A stretch of DNA of 6,695 nucleotides from Frankiales bacterium. GTDB lineage: Bacteria > Actinomycetota > Actinomycetes > Mycobacteriales > SCTD01. The DNA is taken from assembly GCA_025966295.1 (NCBI GenBank), contig JAOPVD010000106.1:1-6695 (forward strand), read 5' to 3'. This document shows, piece by piece, positions 1-4,742 of this stretch; position 1 is the stretch's first letter, and each line of letters opens with the position of its first letter. A program made the translations under genes and the position numbers. The notes under the pieces were generated by a model. That model had not been told where the DNA came from and ran no database searches. It was given only the letters and a program-made list of their open reading frames with translations.

Positions 1-1
1 C

Positions 2-460
2 GACGACCGCGTCCTCGAGCTGGACGGCATGGTCTTCGAGGACCTCGACGAGGACGCCGACGACGAAGAGCCGCAGGCCTGGGATCCCGAGTCGTACGTG
101 GTACCGACTGCGCAGGCGCCGACGGACCTGGTCGCGCCCGAGGCGGTCGCAGCCCCGGAGCCCGCAGCCCCGGAGCCCGCAGCCGCAGAGTCCCTGGCAC
201 CCGCACCCGTCGACCCAGAGCCGCCCGTGACCGCCGAGGCGGTCGCTGACCCGGAGCCCGTGGTCGCGCCGCCGGCCGAGCACGGCCTGGGACAGGTCTT
301 CCGGGAGCTGCCGGACAGCGAGATCCCGGCGCTGGGCAAGGCCGGCAGCACCGGGCTGGGCTTCGTCGCGCCGCCCGCCGTGGCCGACGACGACGACGAC
401 ACCGACCCGCCGGGTCCGGCCGCGACGGACAACGCGGACGACCTCAGGCTGTTCGACTGA
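2..460 (+). CDS. C-terminal part of an unidentified acidic, Pro/Ala-rich protein (5' end outside the window)
   Basis: I do not recognise this protein. The frame is open from the left edge of the window (residues DDRVLELDG precede the first ATG at 29). No ribosome binding site stands before that ATG, so I read this as the tail of a longer gene rather than a gene starting at 29. The visible part opens with a very acidic stretch (FEDLDEDADDEE), followed by about 55 residues rich in Ala, Pro, Glu and Val that include the repeated unit AAPEP. A short, more ordinary segment with hydrophobic residues comes next (GLGQVFRELPDSEIPALGKAG). A second acidic run (ADDDDDTD) leads to the C-terminus DDLRLFD. 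This composition suggests a disordered, negatively charged tail. There is no membrane segment or signal peptide in what can be seen. The ssb-like gene begins 126 nt downstream on the same strand. An independent start at ATG 29 remains possible. Confidence 0.6.
   Translation, partial: DDRVLELDGMVFEDLDEDADDEEPQAWDPESYVVPTAQAPTDLVAPEAVAAPEPAAPEPAAAESLAPAPVDPEPPVTAEAVADPEPVVAPPAEHGLGQVFRELPDSEIPALGKAGSTGLGFVAPPAVADDDDDTDPPGPAATDNADDLRLFD
149..183 (+). repeat. Tandem 15-bp repeat inside the Pro/Ala-rich CDS
   Basis: Two perfect copies of the 15-mer gcagccccggagccc lie at 149-163 and 164-178, followed by a partial copy (gcagcc). The unit is a whole number of codons and encodes AAPEP-type repeats, so copy-number change would keep the frame. 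It is a coding microsatellite in a probably disordered region. Confidence 0.8.
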
Positions 461-572
461 CCCCTGCCGTCTGGCCTCGTCCCCAGCCGCTACGGGCGTC
501 CACAGATCCTCGCAGCCAGCCCACCGCGCTCGGCGGCTGCGCCAGCCTGCCTTGACGGCCCGCCGGGGCTGC

Positions 573-579
573 GAGGAGG
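573..579 (+). promoter_or_regulatory. Ribosome binding site (GAGGAGG) for the ssb-like gene
   Basis: A strong Shine-Dalgarno motif precedes two adjacent GTG codons (584 and 587). The gap is 4 nt to the first and 7 nt to the second. Other strong sites in this window leave 6-7 nt, which favours GTG 587. Confidence 0.7.
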
Positions 580-586
580 CGACGTG

Positions 587-931
587 GTGATCGAGGCGCG
601 CAACGAGGTGCTGCTCGTCGGCCGGTTGGCGGCCGCGCCGCAGGACCGGGAGCTCCCGAGCGGGGACGTGCTCACCACCTGGCGCCTCGTCGTCGACCGG
701 CCCCCAAGCCGCCGCAAGCCGCCCGAAGGGGTCCGGGTGCCCACCATCGACACCCTGGAGTGCGTCGCGTGGACCAGCGGGGTGCAGCGCGCGGCGGCCA
801 CCTGGCAGCCCGGCGACGTGCTGTCGGTCGAGGGCGCGCTGCGGCGCCGGTTCTGGCGGGCGCCGACCGGCGCGAGCTCGCGGTACGAGGTCGAGGTGCG
901 CCGGGCCAGGCGGGTAGCCCGTGGCGCCTAG
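587..931 (+). CDS. ssb: Short single-stranded DNA-binding (SSB/OB-fold) protein without acidic tail
   Basis: This encodes a protein of about 114 residues resembling bacterial SSB, which coats single-stranded DNA during replication, repair and recombination. The OB-fold pattern is visible: a first strand NEVLLVGRLAAAP near residues 6-18, a second strand VLTTWRLVVDR near 29-39, the segment TLECVAWTSG near 54-63, and GDVLSVEGALRRRFW near 76-90. The last is followed by the final strand YEVEVRRARRV. The protein ends just after the OB fold. It lacks the glycine-rich linker and the acidic DDDIPF-type tip that classical SSB uses to recruit partners, and its C-terminus is arginine-rich. It is therefore more likely a secondary SSB paralogue than the essential replicative one. 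The adjacent GTG at 584 is an alternative start. I see no convincing promoter in 461-583, so it may be co-transcribed with the upstream gene. The DUF1015 gene converges on it with a 13-nt gap. The exact partner or process is unknown. Confidence 0.82.
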   Translation: MIEARNEVLLVGRLAAAPQDRELPSGDVLTTWRLVVDRPPSRRKPPEGVRVPTIDTLECVAWTSGVQRAAATWQPGDVLSVEGALRRRFWRAPTGASSRYEVEVRRARRVARGA

Positions 932-944
932 CCGCACCTGCAGG

Positions 945-2264
945 TCAGGCGTCCCGGTGGTCGCGGATCACCAGGCCGCTGCGGGGCTTGGGCGTGAACA
1001 GGGTCGACTTGCGGGGCATCCGCTCCCCGCCTGCGGCGACCGCGGTCACCGCTTCGACGGGGGTCGGGTTGAGCAGCACCGCGGTGCCGCCGGAGGCGGC
1101 CGCGGCCGCCACCGCCGCCTCGACGTCGTGCTCGTACCGGACGGTGTCGACGTCATCCACCAGGCCCCACACGTCCGCCACCAGGTAGTGGTGCAGCACG
1201 CTCACGTCGAGCGCGCGCCAGGCCGGTGACCGCTCGGCCGGCAGCGCCCGGGCCAGCCGCTCGGCGTGCGGCTGGGTCAGCAGCCGCAACGTCCCGCCGT
1301 CGCCGCTCACCAGCAGGAACGCCGGACCGGACGCCCCCGCCTGCGCCAACCCCGTCAGCGCCGACTCGAGGTCGTCGCCGTCCAGCTCGTGCACCTGCAT
1401 TGCGCCCTCGGCCCGGCGGGCCAGCTCGAAGGCCTCCACGTGCGGCACCACCCGGTGGATCGGGTGCACCTCGGGCCCGAAGGCGGTGCTGTCCACCAGG
1501 AACGTCAGCCCGAAGTCCCACGGCCCCGGGCCGTCGCCGGCCGCGTGCGCGGCCGCCTGCCGCTGCAGGTAGGTGGCGTAGCGGTGGTGGCCGTCGGCGA
1601 TCACCGCGGTGCGGCCGCGCAGGTCGGCGTCGATCGCCGCCAGCTGCGCGGGGTCGGTCAGGGCCCACAGCCGGTGGCGCAGACCGTCCGCCAGCGTCAC
1701 GTCGACGAGCGGGGGAGCCGCGGACACGGAGGCGACGGCCTCGCTGGCCGCCCCGCCTCCGCCGTACAGCAGGAAGATCGGCTCGAGGTCCGCGCCGACG
1801 GCGGTGTAGAGCGCCAGCCGGTCCGAGACGGTGCCGGACATGGTGTTCTCGTGCGGCAGCACGATGCCGTCCTCGGGGGGCGTCAACGCCAACGCGCCCA
1901 GCAGCCCGCGCTGGGCGTGGGCCGGCGAGGACTGCTCGTAGACGTAGAGCGCCGGTTCCGGATCCGGACGAACGACCCCGGAAGTCCGCCAATCCCGAAG
2001 CGTGCTTGCGGCGCGCAGGTAGCGATCCCCCTCAGAAGCCTCATCGCGTGGGAGGATCAGCCGCACGACGTTGCTGTCGCTCGCCCGCTCGAGCGCCTCC
2101 ACGCCGGCGGCGTCGATCACGTCGTACGGCGGGGAGGTGACTGCGGGCAGGTCGACGAGGGCAGGGTCGTACCGCAGGGCTCGGAACGGCGCCAGCACCA
2201 AGCCGTCCGGCGAGGGCGGTGCAGCGAAGGTAGGAGTGGTGGGCTCGTCAGGGCCTGCGGACAT
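945..2264 (-). CDS. DUF1015 family protein
   Basis: This 439-residue protein is of the usual length for the DUF1015 family, whose biochemical role I cannot state with confidence. Family landmarks are all present in order. They are the N-terminal APFRALRYDP and SPPYDVID, then VVRLILPRDE and LYVYEQ. HENT follows at residues 138-141 and LEPIFLLYG a little later. The signature DGHHRYAT is at 224-231, then HPIHRVV and SVLHHYLV. Near the C-terminus comes MPRKSTLFTPKPRSGLV. The conserved His, Arg, Asp and Lys residues suggest an enzyme or nucleotide/phosphate binder in the cytoplasm; no signal peptide or membrane segment is seen. The ATG at 2264 has no Shine-Dalgarno sequence but sits 6 nt after a TAGCAT -10 motif, consistent with a leaderless mRNA. 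The gene is divergent from the TPR gene (100-nt gap) and convergent with ssb. In M. tuberculosis the TPR/HAD/tlyA block is preceded by tyrS and lprJ, so this neighbour differs. Confidence 0.9.
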   Translation of the reverse strand: MSAGPDEPTTPTFAAPPSPDGLVLAPFRALRYDPALVDLPAVTSPPYDVIDAAGVEALERASDSNVVRLILPRDEASEGDRYLRAASTLRDWRTSGVVRPDPEPALYVYEQSSPAHAQRGLLGALALTPPEDGIVLPHENTMSGTVSDRLALYTAVGADLEPIFLLYGGGGAASEAVASVSAAPPLVDVTLADGLRHRLWALTDPAQLAAIDADLRGRTAVIADGHHRYATYLQRQAAAHAAGDGPGPWDFGLTFLVDSTAFGPEVHPIHRVVPHVEAFELARRAEGAMQVHELDGDDLESALTGLAQAGASGPAFLLVSGDGGTLRLLTQPHAERLARALPAERSPAWRALDVSVLHHYLVADVWGLVDDVDTVRYEHDVEAAVAAAAASGGTAVLLNPTPVEAVTAVAAGGERMPRKSTLFTPKPRSGLVIRDHRDA

Positions 2265-2270
2265 GGCGGC

Positions 2271-2276
2271 ATGCTA
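2271..2276 (-). promoter_or_regulatory. Putative -10 element (TAGCAT) for leaderless transcription of the DUF1015 gene
   Basis: On the minus strand TAGCAT fits the actinobacterial TANNNT -10 pattern. It is followed by six bases (GCCGCC) and then the ATG at 2264, so transcription would begin at or next to the A of the start codon. No good -35 hexamer is seen at 17-18 nt. A small inverted repeat (gggtg-ggca-caccc, 2282-2295) lies in the spacer region and could be an operator, though it is short. Confidence 0.5.
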
Positions 2277-2350
2277 AGCCTGGGTGGGCACACCCTGGAC
2301 GGCACGGCGTGATGGAGGACCAGACAGGACCCGACCCGGGTCACGGCGAC

Positions 2351-2357
2351 GAGGAGG
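2351..2357 (+). promoter_or_regulatory. Ribosome binding site (GAGGAGG) fixing the TPR gene start
   Basis: The site lies 7 nt before the GTG at 2365. It decides the start in favour of 2365 over an in-frame GTG at 2284, which has no such motif and would add an Arg-rich extension unlike the rest of the protein. Confidence 0.8.
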
Positions 2358-2364
2358 AACGGGC

Positions 2365-2841
2365 GTGTCCGACAGGTACGACCCCCGGTACGACCCGCGC
2401 GCCCCGGACGAGGAGAAGCCCCGGCCGTTCTCCGACCTGCCGCCACCGCCCCCCGACATCGCGCCTCAGGGCGACGCCTACGACTGGTACCTGCGCGGGC
2501 TGGAGCTGCTCGAGAACGGTGACGCCGCCGCTGCCGTGCAGGTCCTCGCGCACACGGTGACCTCCGAGCCCGAGTCCCGGATGGCCCGCGAGGCCCTCGC
2601 CCGCGCCCAGTTCGACATGGGCATGTACCCGGAGGCCCGCGAGAACTTCGAGTGGATCATCTCGATCAACCCGGCCGACGACTACGCGCAGTTCGGCCTC
2701 GGCCTGGCCGCCACCAAGCTCGGGGACCTCACCGCCGCCGTCGAGCACCTGGCGCTCGCCGCGGCCATGCGCCCTGACATCGCCTACTACAGCACCGCCC
2801 TGCGCGGGGCCCGGGCCGCGCTCACCGCCTCCCGCCGCTGA
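2365..2841 (+). CDS. Tetratricopeptide-repeat (TPR) protein, Rv1691-like
   Basis: This 158-residue cytoplasmic protein probably acts as a protein-protein interaction scaffold; its partner is unknown. The first 36 residues are polar and likely disordered, with a YDPRYDPR duplication and a run of five prolines (residues 26-30). From about residue 39 onwards come three TPR-like helix pairs. The first is AYDWYLRGLELLENGDAAAAVQ (about 38-59) with its following helix. The second is near REALARAQFDMGMYPEARENFEW, and the third is QFGLGLAATKLGDLTAAVEHLALA. All carry the small-residue and Tyr/Pro spacing of the 34-residue repeat. A strong ribosome binding site fixes the GTG start. The stop is 2 nt before the phosphatase gene, so the two are very likely one operon, as in M. 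tuberculosis where Rv1691 precedes Rv1692. The proline run would make translation depend on elongation factor P. No promoter is clear in the 100-nt gap shared with the DUF1015 gene. Confidence 0.85.
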   Translation: MSDRYDPRYDPRAPDEEKPRPFSDLPPPPPDIAPQGDAYDWYLRGLELLENGDAAAAVQVLAHTVTSEPESRMAREALARAQFDMGMYPEARENFEWIISINPADDYAQFGLGLAATKLGDLTAAVEHLALAAAMRPDIAYYSTALRGARAALTASRR

Positions 2842-2843
2842 CC

Positions 2844-3779
2844 GTGCTCGCGGCCAGCGACCGCCCGCTGCACGAGGCGTACGACGCCGCCCTGCTCGAC
2901 CTCGACGGCGTGCTGTACCTGGGTCCCGACCCGGTGCCGCACGCGGCCGAGGCGGTGCGGGCCGCCCGTGGGCACGGCATGCGGGTGGCGTACGTGACGA
3001 ACAACGCCTCGCGCCGGCCCGACGTCGTGGCCGTGCACCTCACCGAGCTCGGCATCCCGGCCGAGCCCGAGGACGTCGTCACCAGCGGGCAGGCGGCGGT
3101 GCGCTGGCTGGCCGCGCGGGTCCCGGCCGGCAGCCGGGTGCTCGTGCTCGGCACCGACGGGCTCGCCGAGGAGGTCGAGGAGGGCGGTCTGCGGCCGGTC
3201 CGTAAGGCCGACGGCGCGGTCGCCGTCATCCAGGGCCTGGCGCCGACGACCGCCTGGACCGACCTTGCGGAGGCCAGCGTCGTGATCCGGGCCGGCGGGC
3301 TGTGGGTGGCCGGCAACACCGACTCGACGTACCCGAGCAACCGCGGCCCGCTGCCGGGCAACGGCGCGCTGGTGGCCGCGCTGGCGGTGGCCACCGGGCA
3401 GCAGCCCGTCGTGGTCGGCAAGCCGGAGCCGGAGCTGCACCGGGCCAGCGTCGACCGAGTGGGCGCCAGCCGGCCGCTGGTCGTGGGGGACCGGCTGGAC
3501 ACCGACGTGCTCGGTGCGGTCCGGGCCGGCGCGGACAGCCTGCTCGTGCTCACCGGCGTGACCGACCGCGCGCAGCTGCTGGCCGCGCCGGAGGGGATGC
3601 GGCCGACCTACCTGAGCAGTGACCTGCGGGGGTTGCTGGTGCCGCACCGGGCACCGGTGGTGCAGGGCGACGCGGCCACCTGCGGCGCCGGCCGGGCCTG
3701 GCGCGCGGGGACCGGCATCGCGACCAGCGACGACAGCGACGACGCGCTGCGGGCGGCCTGCGCGCTGTCCTGGAGCTAG
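2844..3779 (+). CDS. HAD-superfamily (subclass IIA, NagD-like) phosphatase, probable glycerol-3-phosphate phosphatase
   Basis: This 311-residue hydrolase removes phosphate from small metabolites. The M. tuberculosis gene in the same position, Rv1692, has been described as a glycerol-3-phosphate phosphatase acting on membrane-lipid breakdown products; the same substrate here is inferred from position and family. All HAD motifs are visible. Motif I is LLDLDGVLY, with nucleophile D19 and acid D21. Motif II is TNNASR (T52). Lys193 lies in VVGKPEPEL. The Mg-binding motif is GDRLDTD (215-221) with D216 and D221. The segment between motifs II and III, about 130 residues, is the IIA cap and includes NTDSTYPSNRGPLPGNGA. 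The catalytic fold ends near residue 265. The last 40 or so residues (through RAACALSWS) form an extension that may correspond to the start of the C-terminal region of Rv1692, here shorter. The GTG start lies 2 nt after the TPR stop with no ribosome binding site, so translation is probably coupled. Confidence 0.9.
   Translation: MLAASDRPLHEAYDAALLDLDGVLYLGPDPVPHAAEAVRAARGHGMRVAYVTNNASRRPDVVAVHLTELGIPAEPEDVVTSGQAAVRWLAARVPAGSRVLVLGTDGLAEEVEEGGLRPVRKADGAVAVIQGLAPTTAWTDLAEASVVIRAGGLWVAGNTDSTYPSNRGPLPGNGALVAALAVATGQQPVVVGKPEPELHRASVDRVGASRPLVVGDRLDTDVLGAVRAGADSLLVLTGVTDRAQLLAAPEGMRPTYLSSDLRGLLVPHRAPVVQGDAATCGAGRAWRAGTGIATSDDSDDALRAACALSWS
3776..3779. other. Convergent stop codons sharing the palindrome CTAG
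   Basis: The phosphatase stop TAG occupies 3777-3779 on the plus strand, and the SCP2 gene stop TAG occupies 3778-3776 on the minus strand. The two coding regions overlap by 4 nt, so there is no room for an intergenic terminator. Each transcript must run into the other gene or end inside it. Confidence 0.9.
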
Positions 3780-4120
3780 AGCGACAGCAGCGCCGTCAGG
3801 CGGAGCATGTCCATCGGGCTCGCCTGCACCCGGAGCTTGCCGGTGGCGAAGGCGCTGGGGAAGGCCTGCCGGCCCTCGACGAGCGCCAACAGGTCGTCGC
3901 TGCCGACCGACAGCCGGATCTGCGCCTTGCCGTCGTCCTCGGTGGTCACGTCGACCAGGCCCTCGTCGCAGAGCCGCGCGGACCAGGTGACGCCGAGGTC
4001 GGTCACCCGGCAGGAGACGGTGCGCTCGAGGACGTACTTGCTGCGGACATCCGGGTCGACCCTGGCCAGCAGGTCCACGAGCGAGCGGAATGCCTTGTCG
4101 CAGTCAGCCTCCGAGGCCAC
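3776..4120 (-). CDS. SCP2 (sterol carrier protein 2)-domain protein
   Basis: This 114-residue protein consists of a single SCP2-type lipid-binding fold. The family binds sterols, fatty acyl chains or other hydrophobic ligands in a cavity under a five-stranded sheet. Visible family features are the sheet strands VSCRVTDLGVTWSARL and LVDVTTEDDGKAQIRLSV, then the helix SDDLLALVEGRQAF and the typical ending SAFATGKLRVQASPMDMLRLTALL. The length fits a stand-alone bacterial SCP2 domain. The GTG start at 4120 has a clear minus-strand ribosome binding site (AAGGAAGG, 4134-4127) with 6 nt spacing. No signal peptide or membrane segment is seen, so it is cytosolic. The gene is divergent from the phasin-like gene, which suggests a link to lipid or storage-granule metabolism. 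Just before the ribosome binding site the mRNA could form a hairpin (inverted repeat 4134-4155). The ligand is unknown. Confidence 0.8.
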   Translation of the reverse strand: MASEADCDKAFRSLVDLLARVDPDVRSKYVLERTVSCRVTDLGVTWSARLCDEGLVDVTTEDDGKAQIRLSVGSDDLLALVEGRQAFPSAFATGKLRVQASPMDMLRLTALLSL

Positions 4121-4133
4121 GACCCGCCTTCCT

Positions 4134-4155
4134 TCACGCTCGTCTGTGAGCGTGA
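4134..4155. repeat. Perfect inverted repeat with 8-bp arms between the divergent SCP2 and phasin genes
   Basis: The arms TCACGCTC (4134-4141) and GAGCGTGA (4148-4155) are exact reverse complements separated by 6 nt. As DNA it has the size of an operator for a dimeric regulator. As RNA it would be a hairpin abutting the ribosome binding site of the SCP2 gene. A smaller inverted repeat TACCG-N6-CGGTA (4159-4174) follows directly, between the two -10 motifs, and AGCGTG recurs at 4149 and 4174. Confidence 0.65.
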
Positions 4156-4160
4156 CCGTA
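4155..4160 (-). promoter_or_regulatory. Putative -10 element (TACGGT) for the SCP2 gene
   Basis: On the minus strand TACGGT fits TANNNT. It would place the transcript start inside the 22-bp inverted repeat and give a leader of roughly 28 nt before GTG 4120. No clear -35 hexamer is seen. It faces the plus-strand -10 motif at 4173-4178, so the two promoters would overlap. Confidence 0.35.
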
Positions 4161-4172
4161 CCGGAACCGCGG

Positions 4173-4178
4173 TAGCGT
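4173..4178 (+). promoter_or_regulatory. Putative -10 element (TAGCGT) for the phasin-like operon
   Basis: TAGCGT matches the actinobacterial TANNNT pattern and lies about 38 nt before the GTG at 4216, giving an ordinary leader. A GTGACC at 4152-4157 could be a weak -35, but the 15-nt spacer is short. Confidence 0.4.
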
Positions 4179-4202
4179 GCTTCGGCGGCAACGAGGCTGC
4201 TC

Positions 4203-4209
4203 GAGGAGG
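4203..4209 (+). promoter_or_regulatory. Ribosome binding site (GAGGAGG) fixing the phasin-like gene start
   Basis: It lies 6 nt before GTG 4216 and decides the start against an in-frame GTG at 4177 that overlaps the -10 element and has no such site. Confidence 0.8.
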
Positions 4210-4215
4210 AACCAC

Positions 4216-4611
4216 GTGAACGACGCCCTCAAGGGATACCTGGCCCTGGCCAGCGGCCTGTCGGAGGTCACCAAGGCCCGCGCCACGACGGCCGCCAAGG
4301 CCCTCGTCGCCCAGGGCGAGGCGGCCGCCAACCAGGTGACGTCGCTCGCCGACGACCTGCTCGCCCAGAGCAAGAGCAACCGCGAGGCCGTCACGGCGCT
4401 GGTGAAGTTCGAGGTCGACAAGGCCCTTGGCCGGGTCGGTCTGGCGAGTGCCGACGAGGTCGCCGAGCTGACCGCGCGCATCCGCACCCTCGAGGCCCAG
4501 CTGCGGGACGCCAAGGCCGCGAACGCGCCGGCCAAGGCTGCTGCCAAGAAGGCGCCCGCGCAGAAGGCGCCCGCGCAGAAGGCGCCGGCCAAGAAGGCCC
4601 CCGGTGCCTGA
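4216..4611 (+). CDS. Phasin-like protein with Lys/Ala/Pro-rich C-terminal tail
   Basis: This 131-residue protein resembles phasins and PHA granule-associated regulators, which coat polyhydroxyalkanoate granules. The first 100 residues are rich in Ala and predicted helical. The segment NREAVTALVKFEVDKALGRV (residues 56-75), followed by GLASADEVAELTARIRTLEAQL, is the recognisable family pattern and ends in a short coiled coil. From about residue 103 the protein becomes a basic tail of repeated KAPAQ/KAPAK units, like the histone H1-like tails of PhaF-type phasins that can contact DNA. No PHA synthase or depolymerase is in the window, so the granule role is inferred from sequence character alone. 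A general helical, DNA- or membrane-associated protein is the alternative. The gene is divergent from the SCP2 gene. Its last 8 nt overlap the next gene, so it probably heads the transcript running into tlyA and nadK. In the M. tuberculosis block no such gene occupies this place. Confidence 0.7.
   Translation: MNDALKGYLALASGLSEVTKARATTAAKALVAQGEAAANQVTSLADDLLAQSKSNREAVTALVKFEVDKALGRVGLASADEVAELTARIRTLEAQLRDAKAANAPAKAAAKKAPAQKAPAQKAPAKKAPGA
4549..4608 (+). repeat. 15-bp tandem repeat encoding the Lys-rich tail
   Basis: Two perfect copies of aaggcgcccgcgcag (4549-4563 and 4564-4578) are followed by two diverged copies (4579-4593, 4594-4608). Each unit is five codons (KAPAQ, KAPAQ, KAPAK, KAPGA). 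The AAGAAGG formed where units three and four meet (4591-4597) lies 6 nt before the next gene's GTG and probably serves as its ribosome binding site. Confidence 0.8.
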
Positions 4612-4741
4612 GACCCAGGTCGACGCCGGCCTCGCCCGGCTGGAGGGCCTCGAGGACCTGCCCGTCGGCGACCACGTCGAGGTCTTCGACGCCGTGCACC
4701 GCTCCCTGCAGGACGCGCTCGCCACGCTCGACGAGGCCTGA
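4604..4741 (+). CDS. Conserved 45-residue protein, Rv1693-like, of unknown function
   Basis: This tiny protein runs from GTG 4604 to TGA 4739-4741. It is acidic and mostly helical in character, with the core LARLEGLEDLPVGDHVEVFD (residues 10-29) followed by AVHRSLQDALATLDEA. Its position between the phosphatase and tlyA is that of Rv1693 in M. tuberculosis, also a very short protein, and the pattern LEDLPVxxHVxVFDxVHRxLQDAL is one I associate with actinobacterial proteins at this locus. The start overlaps the phasin stop by 8 nt, with AAGAAGG (4591-4597) as ribosome binding site. The stop is 1 nt before the proposed tlyA start, so it may couple translation of tlyA to the upstream genes. No motif suggests a catalytic role; it could be a partner or a translational coupler. 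The function is unknown. Confidence 0.75.
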   Translation: MPETQVDAGLARLEGLEDLPVGDHVEVFDAVHRSLQDALATLDEA

Positions 4742-4742
4742 G

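Noticed and set aside
552..557. TTGACG as a -35 element for the ssb-like gene
   Set aside because: No TANNNT motif lies 16-19 nt downstream, and the ribosome binding site occupies that place.
936..945. Perfect palindrome ACCTGCAGGT between the ssb and DUF1015 stops
   Set aside because: It has no loop, overlaps the DUF1015 stop codon and is too short for a terminator; it is probably chance.
1226..2312. Long plus-strand open frames opposite the DUF1015 gene
   Set aside because: The translations are Arg/Pro/Ala-rich without recognisable domains, while the minus strand encodes a full DUF1015 protein.
2284..2364. Upstream GTG (2284) as the start of the TPR protein
   Set aside because: It has no ribosome binding site and gives an Arg-rich leader unlike the protein. 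GTG 2365 has GAGGAGG at 7 nt.
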